A DNA stretch of 64,000 nucleotides from contig PYSS01000130.1 of NCBI GenBank assembly GCA_003049465.1, positions 1 through 64,000 on the forward strand, given 5' to 3'. Both the position numbers and the translations under genes were made by a program. Below the pieces are notes generated by a model. That model saw nothing but the letters and a program-made list of their open reading frames with translations, was not told where the DNA came from and made no database searches. Shown one piece after another: positions 21,911 to 32,082 of the stretch (positions within the stretch are counted from its first letter, which is position 1; each line of letters begins with the position of its first letter). This DNA is from Magnaporthiopsis rhizophila. Lineage: Eukaryota > Ascomycota > Sordariomycetes > Magnaporthales > Magnaporthaceae.

Positions 21911-22642
21911 GTAGCAAGTCTATACTATACCCTGCATGAGCGATTCACCATAGTACTACTCCTATTCTTGAATGAGGCCGCGGAGCCGTCTGTCTTCGTG
22001 TGTCTATGCTCTCAAAATTGATGCTACTTTGCGATGGCCGTCGCCTGCGGAGTCGCGATCTTGCCTGCTTATGGAGTATCAAATCAGGCATGTGGCCCGG
22101 TGGGTGGAAACAGGGCCGCTTAGATCGGGGACTTGTGCACCCGCGAAACGAGCTAGGTATATTCAGCACAGCATTGTTGGAACGCCATATCGGATAGATG
22201 AACTCTTTCTGCGTGATAGAAGCCCTTTCCTTGAGTCGAGCATTTTCCTTCTTATGCCGCCTACCCCCTAGAGCGATTCTTACCTTTTCCTAGCACAAGG
22301 TCCGGGGGATTTTACGGCGACAGATAATGAAGCAGACATTTCATGGTCACAACTAACTACGCCAGACCTGACCCCAGGTATCATAACAGAACCCCCAAGA
22401 ACCACGAAACTGGACGAACAATAAGTCAACCGTACTTTTCGGTCAGCAGTGAACCGGACGCGCTGCAACTATGGCAAGAGAGTAGAAAGATCGACGGCCA
22501 TCACAAGGTATCAGAGGTGTAGAATTGCTGCAGTAAGTATAATAAAAACGCCGTCTATCATGCAGGTTCCCAGAGCGCCGTACCCACCCCACACCAACGA
22601 CTTTTTGTGTGGAAAAAGCTAGTGAAAAACACAGAAAAACCA
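21911..22642. other. Intergenic between convergent genes, no gene seen
   Basis: 0.73 kb between the stop codons of ESF2 and NMD3. No protein-like frame is present; it presumably holds both 3' ends. Confidence 0.5.
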
Positions 22643-24281
22643 CTATTGATCCTCGAGGGCGAGTTCCTCCATGTCGTCCAGCAGCTCATCCATGCTGACC
22701 TTGGGCGCGTCATCGTCGTCACCCGCGGTCATGTCGGTCTCGGCCACGCTCATGGCGTCGGCCTCGGGCTTCCTCTTGGACTTCTTGGTGCTCTTGTAGA
22801 GCGCTAGGGCTGCGCGGAGCTCGTCGTCCTCCTCGACGTCACGCAGGAACTGCTCGTACTCGGCGTCCAGGCGCTCCTGGTCCGCCTTCTTGGGCAGCAG
22901 CTCGCCCTCGTCCTTGGCCATGCGCTTGAGGCGCCAGTTGCGGGTCCGGTTGCGCCGCCTGCGCTGCCAGTGCTTCTTGACCAGGACCACATCCGGGATG
23001 GTGGAGCCGTACGCGTGCGAGTCCTCGAGCGCCTGGAACTCTTCGTTGTTGAAGTTTGTGCCCGTGAGCATGTACCCCAGCACCGAGTCCCCGGCCTGCA
23101 GCAGGCCCGACAGGTGCGTGCGCGCAAAGTACGTCTTGTCGTTGACGCCCAAATCCGATGCCCGTGCCACAGTAGCCTCGCCCAGAATCCATTTGCCTTT
23201 TTGTGTGCCGCTGAGCTCGATGTCCATGACAATAAACTCAACCAGGTCTTTTGACTCCGCGATCGCGTGGAACGGGTGCCGCCAAAATATCGGGGCCGAT
23301 ACTTCGGCAGTCTGCAGGGTACTCGGGTCCATGAAGTTTATCGCCGTGCCGATGCGATGGCAGAGAACCAGGGGCGAGATGTTGCCGATCTGTTTGGCCA
23401 GTTTTATGGGAAGCACAACCAGATCCTCTTTGCAGATTGGTATCAGTTCCACGGAAAATGTGAACTTGTACGACTTGGTCGACGTGTGCACGTCCTGCGA
23501 AATCAGCTCCTGCGACTTCTTCATGCGAATGGGGACCGACGAGTTGAGGAAGTCGACAAACTTCTCGGCCTGGTTGCGTGCAGAGAAGTAAAAGTCGATG
23601 CCGTCCTTTGCCTCCTTGATGTTGATGGTGTCCCGGTGTGCGCCGTGCTTGAGGATGAGCTGCTCGAGGAAGAGGAACGTGCGCTTGTGAAGGACCTTTT
23701 GGCGGACCTGGACGCTGGCGCGCCACACGTTGGCCGTGTACGACTTTGCGCAGTCGGGGCATTGCTGGTACGAGACGACGTAGATGACCTCGAAGGACTG
23801 CTGCAGGAGAACGCCGTCCTGGACGGCGTCCTGGATAGTGAGCTTGACGCGCACCCGGCGCGAATGCGGCTCCGTCCAGACGAAGCTCGCGTCGACGATG
23901 CGGACCTTGTTCAGGCCCTTGAGCTTCTTGAGGCAGAGCGCCAGCAGCTCACGCGACTCGGTTGCGGCCATGATCCAGCTGTTGGGAGGCAGCAGCCACC
24001 GGTCGCAGTCGCGGCAGAAGTGTAGCACCGCCTCGCGCTGGATGCCCTGGGATATGTCGACATTGGTCTTGATGCAGTCGTAGCAAAGCGCGCCGGCCGC
24101 TGTCGTGCCGTCGATCGGGGCGCCGCAGTTGCAGCACAGGATTCTGGATTTGTAAGCAGCATCTCGTCAGATAAATCTACAAAAAAAAGGAAGACGGGAG
24201 CACACACGTCGCGCCCGTCTGGGCTGTGTCCATGGGCGGATTTATAGCCACGGGGGCATCGAGGTCCATCGATACTTCCAT
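22643..24281 (-). CDS. NMD3: 60S ribosomal export adaptor Nmd3, two exons
   Basis: Exons in coding order are 24208-24281 and 22643-24143; the 64-bp intron has a GTGTGT donor, a CTGAC branch site and a CAG acceptor. The product is 524 residues, normal for the family. The N-terminal treble-clef zinc cluster is complete only when exon 1 is included: Cys28/Cys31 in LCCNC, Cys45/Cys48 in LCYDC and Cys68/Cys71 in FCRDCDRW, with a further CPDC later. The conserved OB and SH3-like core follows. The tail is acidic, with a basic KKSKRKPEA signal and a leucine-rich end (MDELLDDMEELALE) that fits the nuclear export signal recognised by Crm1. The start could be 24284 (adjacent ATG) or 24269; these change only the first residues. 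Nmd3 joins the pre-60S particle and is released in the cytoplasm. Confidence 0.94.
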
Positions 24282-25066
24282 CATAGCGCGTGCGAAAGCC
24301 GTCTTTGTTTCCAGTATCTCGTAAAAAAATCGTGTCGCGCGAGTGAAGTTGTTGAAGCCTTCTCCCTGAACTGAGCAATGCATTGGGAGGCGGGGACTGA
24401 CGCAGTGGGGGAAATTTTTATCGCAAAACCACCCGAGGCACCCCGCTATCGATAGAAAGTGATTGATAAGCCAGGCGGGAAGCACGTGCAGGTGACGCCT
24501 TGGCGGACGGGAGGGAGGCAGCAGTGGTGGTGCTCTGGAAAATAACGACTCAGAGGTGCGTCGATTCGTTCAACGCTCATCTTTTGGTTTCGAAGAAGCT
24601 TTGCGAGAGAGGTACATTTGCGCCCCTTTGCCTTTTTCCGGCACCCGACAGCGGCCGCCTTTATCCCTTCTTCGTCACATATTGTCCGAAGCAGCCGTCA
24701 TACATGCAGTGCTTCTGGAGCTTGGTAGGTGGCTTGGGTGGCGTTGAGTTTGGGCGAATTTTGGCTTCATCCAAAAATGGCCACTGTAATGGTCGCCTCA
24801 TCTCAAATCCTTTAGCTCTAAAGAGGGGATCTCAAATTCTAGGTGCTCAGGAGATAGGTAGGCAGAGACCATCCAACAATTATCCGTCCCACCAAGCCGA
24901 ACGGGTTGGTCTATAAAATGCATCCAAAAACCTCATCCAACGCACATCTTCTAATTTTTTTTCTTTTGCTCTCCTAGTGGGATACTAGGCCAGGAATCGA
25001 GACGGTTCCTTGAAGCGCCACCCCGCTAGAGGTACGACAGAGCTCGAATCTTGAAAACTGTCCATC
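24282..25066. promoter_or_regulatory. Divergent region upstream of NMD3 and a small secreted-protein gene
   Basis: 0.78 kb. A TATAAAA box at about 24912-24918 lies 149 bases before the ATG at 25067 and is followed by an A/T- and CT-rich leader, so it probably drives the secreted-protein gene. No further gene is supported. Confidence 0.45.
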
Positions 25067-25470
25067 ATGAGATCTCGGGCCCAGAGACTGTTCATAGGGA
25101 TCCTCCTCTTGATCCCCGTGGCGGCGGCGGTCTTCTCCCACACGCTGCACCATGTCGAGATCGCCTCGCCCTCTCAGGCCAATGGCCTCCCTACCGCCAT
25201 GGAGCACATCCGGTCCCAGCTAGTGCATCGCAGCGACGACTTTGAGCAAATCAAGGCTTGCAGGCGCACATGCCTCCGCGTATGTGGCCATGAGCACAAC
25301 GCGCCATACGAGTACTCGAATTGCTGTAAGACACAATCTTGAATGAGACAGTTAAGCCTAGATTTTCTAACATGAAGCTAACGTAAAGCTCTTCGGTAGT
25401 GAATCATTGCTACATCAATACTGTTGAATGCAAAACAGATCAGGAGGCACTTGAAAACTGGATGCCGTGA
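25067..25470 (+). CDS. Small secreted cysteine-rich protein with twin CX3C pattern, two exons
   Basis: Exons are 25067-25325 and 25400-25470, with a 74-bp intron (GTAAGA donor, CTAAC branch, GGTAG acceptor), giving 109 residues. Splicing extends the frame cleanly from the codons for YSN-Cys into LNHCYINTVEC and a stop after NWMP. Without splicing the frame ends six codons later. Residues 8-22 are a hydrophobic signal or anchor segment. The mature part has six cysteines (65, 69, 73, 86, 90, 97), spaced C-x3-C-x3-C-x12-C-x3-C-x6-C. The pair of CX3C motifs 12 residues apart recalls a helical-hairpin disulfide fold. I do not recognise the family. Small secreted cysteine-rich proteins of this type often include effector candidates, but nothing here shows a specific activity. 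Confidence 0.72.
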
Positions 25471-26639
25471 TCAGCTCTTGGACTCGGCTTTCAAGAACGA
25501 CAGGGCGTACAAAGAACTCAACAAGAAATTGGATACAACGCAGCGCAAGATTCTATAGATTGTATTTTTATTCTGACAGTGTGTTCTCAGGAGCATGAGT
25601 GGTAAGATGTCCTTGGGTGTCCGGGTTAAAAATGATAAGCAGATAATTAGAAGGCAAGCAATCGACAAGCGTCATATAAACGCCAAACATGGGGTACGCC
25701 TTACCAACATGTAGCTAAGGATGTTGGGTCTAGTCAAGGATGTTTCTTACCAGTGTCAGTGCCCGAAACGTATCACAGTGATATGACATGAGTTTCCTTT
25801 GTACGGCAAGAGATTTTTCTAAACTGTTTCCGACGAAAGCAGGGCATCTGTACATCGCGTCGACGATGCATGAGTCAAAAAACATCGTAATCGGCTACTG
25901 CCCACGGCATCGAGCATAGAGAGGGGTAGTGGCGGCAACCGGCATGAGCGGGCTGCAAATATACTCAGCCCCCCTCAAGCCGCCTGCGGTTAACAGCAGG
26001 CTGATGGAATATGGTACATTTATATACTGCAAGTGAAGAGAGTAACATATGAGGGTTAAGTAGAAGCTCGGTTCATCCCACACGCATGGGCCAGCGAGGT
26101 GACTGCCGAAGAAAAGGTAATAAATAACCGTGGACTTTATCCCGGGATATGACCAGCGCCGTTATGGAAGGTGGTGGGCTTGAATGGGACGCCAGGGTCG
26201 CAGAAGCCACGCCAAAGCCGCATTTACAGCCGGAGCCGAATGCTACGATAATATCCATCGACACGCGTGTGCCATTGCATACCTATCCCATACCTATCCA
26301 ATGTGACTTGCACGGCCTGGAATACTACATCATATATCACCCGCCGACCAATCTCTCGATAAGGCCATCAAGAGGAGAGACCAATAAGGTGGTGGGGTGA
26401 TTAGGTCTGTCGGCTTCTTCATCGGGTTTGAATGGAACCAAGGAAAAAAAAAATACAAAAAAGGCCCGCTGGTCCCACAGCGCCGCTGCTTTCGCTGATC
26501 CTGCAAGCTATTATCCCTACATCTCTATATTGCGAATGTCCACGCTTTCTCGTCTTTTCCCGTTGCTTTAGGACCCGAGAGATCTAGCGGACAGGACCGC
26601 TCCGCCCTGTCGTAACTGTGTTGGATCATCCTTGTCGAC
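25471..26639. other. Intergenic, no gene seen
   Basis: 1.2 kb between two small secreted-protein genes. It is relatively AT-rich with short overlapping frames only. No promoter element is convincing. Confidence 0.45.
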
Positions 26640-27351
26640 ATGCGATCGGGATTAGGCCTTGGCCTCCTGGCCTTGACAGCCCAGGCTGGCGCTCAATTTC
26701 CCAGTCCTTTTGGGCTGCCGTACTTTATCCCTTGTCAGTTTCTACCATCTCCCTTGCCACAGTCGAGTTAAAATTTCTCTGGGACCGGGAACTGACATGT
26801 CCTTGTATTTAAAACGACCAGGTGACGGATATCTGTACAAAGGAGGTGATGTCTGCCCCTCGGACGCCTTCTGCTGGTACATTGGAATGTTGGTACTGCA
26901 CGGCTCTCCCATCATGGAGTGACCTCGACACGCTGACAGAACGGACGCCTTCACCTCCACTCCCCACCATAGCGCGGACTGGGCCCTCTGCGCGCCGTGC
27001 TCGAGAGACCCGTCGCGATGCCCAGGGCGGCCGAATCCGCCGCCGCCGCCGCCCAACCCGTCCGACGTGCTGTCGACCATCGACTTCTTCGGCGACCCCA
27101 ATTGCAGCGGCGTCCAGGTGACCTTCACCAACACGGGGAAGGGCGGGGGCTTCAGCGAGGGCGGGTGCAACTACATCCCCGACATCTTTCGCAGCGCCCG
27201 CGTCGCCGTCTTGGCGAACGGCTGCACCGTCGAGATATTCACAGACACGAGTTGCAGCAGGGACCGCATCCTCGCACGCACTGGTCAGTGCCTCAACGCC
27301 AACGGGAACTGGGGCAGCTATAGGACGTCCAACTGTGCTCGCAAGGCTTGA
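26640..27351 (+). CDS. Secreted cysteine-rich protein with proline linker, probable three exons
   Basis: A proposed model joins 26640-26733, 26822-26888 and 26940-27351 into 190 residues. The first exon encodes a signal peptide (GLGLGLLALTAQAGA). Intron 1 (88 bp) has a CTGAC branch and CAG acceptor and restores the frame at DGYLYKGGDVC. Intron 2 (51 bp, GTTGGT donor) is weaker and its borders are uncertain. The last exon is the best supported: a short cysteine cluster (LCAPC), a polyproline linker (PNPPPPPPNP) and a C-terminal cysteine-rich domain of about 90 residues containing DPNCSGVQVTF, NGCTVEIFTD and TSNCARKA. The layout suggests two small disulfide-bonded units. No family is recognised. 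The gene sits between two other secreted-protein genes. Confidence 0.5.
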
Positions 27352-27540
27352 CTGTGAACAAATGGCGGTTGGGGGCGAAGTGTGAAAAACCGCCTTGACC
27401 GGGGCAGGCGGACTGAGGAGAGAGATCACGATGAGCAATGCAAGGTGGAAAAAGAAAGTAACGAATGAGGTTTATTACATAGTAAAATCATAATGGCGTC
27501 TCAATCACATGCCCCCTTCTGGATCTACGAAGACCCTGGC

Positions 27541-28281
27541 CTAGGAAGAGCAAGCCAGAGTGATGCCCTGGGCGAAGAGTCCACCGACGACGGGGATGGT
27601 GTAGCTGGCGAGAGTGCCCGCGATCTCGCCAATGATGCCGCAGCCACCCGCCTTGGTGTTTTTGGTCGACGCAAAGTCGATAATGAGGTCGTCGGGCTGC
27701 AGGGCGCCGTCGATGTAGGCGGTGACGCGGAGCTGGGATGGCACCTGGTGGCCCCAGCTGTGCTTCATGCACTGGACCAGGGTCGGCGTGTTGACGCCGC
27801 TGCACTGGTCCTTGCAGCTCTTTGCGGCCTTTGCGCCACACGCCGCCCCGGGAACGTGCACGGTCGGGTTGTTCCATTCCATGCCGTCGCACTCGGTGTA
27901 GACCTCGTAGCCGTTCTTGTCCGAGACCGTCTTGAGCACCTCCCAGACGGAAGCGACGAGGCCCTCGCGCATCTGGTTGTCTTTGAGGCCGGGGGTGCGG
28001 CCCCACGCCCCGTTCATCTTGACCTGAACAGTGACGTCGTTGCCGGGCGTGAGCCGGGGCTGGCATTGGTTGGTGACGCCCTCGAAGGTGCGGTCCGTGA
28101 CGATGCCCCGCTGGTTGCCGGGTTCGGCGTAGATGGCGGCGTAGGTGGCGGCGTGCAGGTCCATGTTGCCAACCTCGACCATCTTGTCGGTGTAGCGGAC
28201 CTCGATCTGGACCAGAGCGTGGGCGGTGGCGGCGAGCCCGGCGACGCTGGCGAGCAGCTTGGAAGCAGTGAAAGACTTCAT
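27541..28281 (-). CDS. Secreted protein of unknown function, 246 residues
   Basis: An intronless protein with an N-terminal signal peptide (about 1-22, SVAGLAATAHA). The mature chain has eight cysteines, a hydrophobic Gly-rich C-terminal stretch (GEIAGTLASYTIPVVGGLFAQGITLACSS), and no transmembrane segment elsewhere. I do not recognise the family; the spread of cysteines and strand-like segments fits an extracellular globular protein. Its promoter has a TATA box inside a perfect 8-bp inverted repeat (28481-28506) and GT-rich repeats in the leader region. It converges on the cysteine-rich gene ending at 27351, with only 189 bp between stops. Confidence 0.78.
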   Translation of the reverse strand: MKSFTASKLLASVAGLAATAHALVQIEVRYTDKMVEVGNMDLHAATYAAIYAEPGNQRGIVTDRTFEGVTNQCQPRLTPGNDVTVQVKMNGAWGRTPGLKDNQMREGLVASVWEVLKTVSDKNGYEVYTECDGMEWNNPTVHVPGAACGAKAAKSCKDQCSGVNTPTLVQCMKHSWGHQVPSQLRVTAYIDGALQPDDLIIDFASTKNTKAGGCGIIGEIAGTLASYTIPVVGGLFAQGITLACSS

Positions 28282-30224
28282 GGTGGCGAAAATGGAGGGA
28301 TAGATTCACAAAGTGAGTGTGGGCCAGCCGTCCGAGAAGACAGACTTGGTTCGGCGGAGACGGAGGAGTAGGATTTCGTGTGGTTTGTGTGTGTGAGAGT
28401 GTAGGTGGGTGGGTGGGTGTGTGAATGGGCTATCCGACCATGGAGAGGAGGTCTCAAAAAAAGGCTGGGATAGGGAGGGCGGCTGACGATATATACACCG
28501 TCAGCCCAAATCGAACGTCCGTTGGATCACGACGAAGAGGGCGCCTAGCCGACCCCAGTGTCCCGCCATAACAGAATGAGCAAGGTTCATGGGGCCGTTG
28601 AGTGCCAGACCTGAAAACAGAAGGACAAGGAGGAGCGGGCGGGCGGAGCAGGAAACCGGGCCGACCTTCGCGTCTTCCTAGGTGCCGGCGTGTCGATAGA
28701 GTGGCTATGCCGTTCTCGCGTGCGGTGACAAGACGACGGCCTCTCTTGGCCGCGATGTCCTTCCTGTGGGGTATTTGAGCCGTCACCCTGGGTGTTCCCG
28801 CTTGACGTTTCGCCCAAGACTAGCGCTACAGGGAAAGACGCGACCCGCGCGTGTGGATTCCATGCAGGGGCTGCCTTGGGCTTGATCGCTTTGGCAGTCT
28901 GGGTGCATTGGGGTTTTCTTGGCTACCTAGGCGTGGGGGCTCGTGTAAATCCTCCCAGTCCCTGCCAAGCAGTCCAGCGTATCGGGTGACTGCAGGCGGC
29001 GAGTCAGTTGATATGCGTCGGATCACTGGCGGCCAGGGCTCTCTTGGCGAGGATCATTCATGGGACGACGTCTGAATTGCCATGCCCGAAAATGATTGGT
29101 GCCCACACTCTAATCCGGCCAATAAAGCCTCGGTTTCACCACTGAGGAGCGCCATCGGCTGCCATCTTTAATTTTTATTTTATTTTTGGTCAGGGGTAAG
29201 GGTAGTGCCCTGCAGGGCTGCCCAGGTTGATCCCACAGCACTGGATGGCTGATCTCGGCAACACGGCAAGAGAAATGCTCCCGCTGGGTGCCAGCCGATC
29301 CCATGCCGAACGCTTTCTTATTTTCTTATTTTCGCGGACTCCCCGATTGGTGCGACGCGGAAGCTGTCCGCCTCTGTCGGAGACACCCGCACCACGTTTC
29401 GGCCATCCACGCGCTAAGGCTCAAAAGTGTAGCAAGGCAACCTAAAATCTTGGGGTGCGTTGGATGGTCTGTGTTTATGGTTTCCTAGTTGGGATTGTTC
29501 AAATTACTTTCATGCGTTCTTGGCCGACGTACAAGTGGGACAGACCGAGAGATGAAAAAAAAAAGCGGCCCAGATCCGCATCAGGAAGAAGACAATCGGG
29601 CCTTCGTGCTTGACCAATTTCTCCGCGGTTTCCAACGCGCGTGACTTCCAAGCATGGTGGATGCAAGGCTGGCGGGCCTGGGGATCCTAAATCTCGGCGG
29701 CTCTCTAGGCGTGACAACCTGGAGTGGCATGCCAAAAATAGAAGTCTCCGACTACAGGAAGGGTTGTGCTGTTTGCCATCACTTGCGGTTCAGCTCCAGG
29801 GATCAATACAGGCCAGGGGCTGTGTAGCAGTCAGCGGAAATCCAAGGCCGTTATTCATGGGTGTAGTATGGAAAGAATAGGTACAGGCTGGGAAAAAAAA
29901 AAAAAAAGAAAGAAAAAAAGGAATAAATATGGGCAACAAAAAAGGATAGAAATTATGATACGGGAAATAGAAAAAAAATACAAGCAGGATAGGCAGTCGC
30001 CTGCGAGACACGAACGGGTAGTGAGGTTCCAACCAGCGCTATTCCAACGGCAGGGTTTCGCTTGGCCAGCGTCCAGCAAGGAACCGAACTTCTCCCGGTG
30101 TGAATTAAGGTACAGAGTGGGACGGATTAGCATCACCCACCCCTCACTAGCGTCCCAAACCGTTCTTTTTTCGTCTCCTGTTCCTTTTTCGTTCTTCGTT
30201 GCGCAAGGTTATCCGGCCAGTCCC
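28282..30224. other. Intergenic, no gene seen
   Basis: 1.9 kb. It contains the promoter and GT-rich leader of the preceding gene (28282-28510), T/A-rich tracts near 29167-29190, and an A-rich stretch at about 29894-29990. Open frames are short and lack protein character. Confidence 0.45.
28481..28506 (-). promoter_or_regulatory. TATA box within an inverted repeat
   Basis: GGCTGACG at 28481-28488 is the reverse complement of CGTCAGCC at 28499-28506. The 10-base centre contains ATATATA. It lies about 200 bases upstream of the ATG at 28281 on the - strand, so it may serve as core promoter and as a binding site for a dimeric regulator (inference). Confidence 0.45.
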
Positions 30225-32082
30225 TCAGCTTCGGACGCCGCGGAAGACATTGTCTATCAGCTCATACCTGCAGGCATCAGAGTCGAAATCCTGCTCCGCC
30301 CATCTCCCTATCCAGGCGATGATTCTCATCGCGCACTCGATCTTGTCGGCCGCCATGTACGAGGCCACACATGCCCGGCCGTATTCATCCGCCTCAGCTA
30401 GCCGTCCTGCCTGCCTTGCGATGCTGGCCATGAAGAACTCGTGCAGGCCTTGGGTGGACAGGGCGCGCAGCTCACGACTACGCTGGATCTGTGCCACAAC
30501 GTAACGCTCCAGCCGGCTGTAGACGCTGGGTGCAAGCGCGGTAGAGATCTCGTACCGTCCCAGGAGGGCGAGCTTCTCCATGGGGATGCCGGCCTCCGGC
30601 GCCGAGACCGAGGCCGAGTCGTCTTGTACTGCTGAGCGCAGGATCTCCTCGGTCCTGTGGACCCACTGGTCGACGGCGTCGCGGGATCCAGCCGAGCGCA
30701 GGTAGCGGACCCAGCACCACCAGGTCATGCTGCCCCCAGGCGCACGTCCCAGGGCGCGCTCCCACGTGGCCATGTGGCAGTGGAACGCCCGCCGGGTGGT
30801 CTCTACCAGCATGTGGACGTCCTTGGCGGCGCCGGCGACCGCCTGGTTGGCGACCTCGGCCAGCTTGCGCAGCAGGTGCGGCATCGGGTGCGCCTCTGGC
30901 AAAAAGATGGCGCTCACCTCGGCGGCATGCTGGAGGATCAGGGCCGCGACCTCGGGCGCCGCCGGGGCCAGGATCAACGTCGCCTCGTAGAGACACACGA
31001 TGGCCTCGTGCGGCTGCGATCGGATCATGTCCTCGGCCTGCTTCGATGCCAGCTGCATGTACTCCCCCGCCGATCCGGGGCTCTGCTGCCCCATTAGCTC
31101 GCTGATCATGACGACCGAGTTGATGAGGGCGAAGCCGAGCGGGCTTGGTGCGAGCTCGGCCATGTTCAGGTGCTTGATGACCTCGCTTGCGCACGCGCTC
31201 GCGTCCCAGATCACCTCTTCTGCGACCATGGGACTGGCCGGCGAGCGTTGCGACGGCGACGACGGGAATGCCGACAGTGTTGGCGACGACGACGCCAGCG
31301 TGGGCGTGCGGATGGTGATGGTGGCACTTCCTACGTCTAGCTCCTGGATGTCGTCGTCTTCTTCTTCCTCGACTGCGCTTTTGCTGCTGGTGCTGCCTTT
31401 GCTGCCCCTCCGGCTCCTTGCGAAGCTCTCTTCTGCAAACTCGTCGACCGAGATCTTTCGCCGTTGCAGGTATCGCTGGACTCGGTCGAAGTCGACCACG
31501 CGGCCGTTGATCTCTATGTGGCTGTCCTTGCCCTCTGCGTCCCTCTTGTTCTTGAGTTGTAGTATCTTCTGGACATCCGCTTCCCTGTTGTATTTGATGA
31601 GACCCCATTGACTAAGGCGATGCTTGTACATGCGAGCACTTCGGGGCCAAAGGTCAAAATCGGACGTTAGCTGCGCTGCCGTTGCACAGGGACTTGACGC
31701 CCATTTTTCATCGGAATCGGTGACGCGATGTGATGGCTTACTTCGCCGTGAAGTCGTAGTCCCGCCGCATAATCTCGACGATATCGTTTAGCTTTTTGCC
31801 CTCGTCGATGTAAAGACGCTTTATGGTGGCCCGGTGTATCTCCCAATTCTCTCGTCGCAAGGCCCGTTTCTTGGTTCCCGGTTCGAGGCTTTCTGATGGA
31901 CTAGGAGATGGAGACTTGGCCATCTTTCTGGGCTCGGGCGACAGGTGGCCATCGCTGGTCACCGTGATCTTGGGTCTGGCCGGCATCTTCCCATAGGGCC
32001 TAGTGGAGGCTTGCCTGGCGCAGTGGAGGGGTAGCTCGAGGATTGACCTGCTTGGGGATAGATTTCTCGTCGTCTCGGACAT
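30225..32082 (-). CDS. Clr5-domain protein, two exons
   Basis: Exons in coding order are 31742-32082 and 30225-31638; the 103-bp intron has a GTAAGC donor, CTAAC branch and AAG acceptor. The product is 584 residues. The Clr5 domain spans about residues 78-131 and is completed by the splice: ENWEIHRATIKRLYIDEGKKL and MRRDYDF in exon 1, then RMYKHRLSQWGLIKYN in exon 2. The middle is Ser/acidic-rich and the C-terminal half is an all-helical, repeat-like region similar in character to those often following Clr5 domains in ascomycetes. Clr5 domains are fungal and linked to chromatin or transcription through S. pombe Clr5, but the role of this paralogue is unknown. The start at 32082 is the first ATG of the open frame; further upstream exons cannot be excluded. 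Confidence 0.82.

Noticed and set aside
28381..28430. GT/GGGT-rich stretch as a possible telomere-like repeat
   Set aside because: It is a short imperfect microsatellite in a gene leader. The fungal telomere repeat TTAGGG is not present in tandem.
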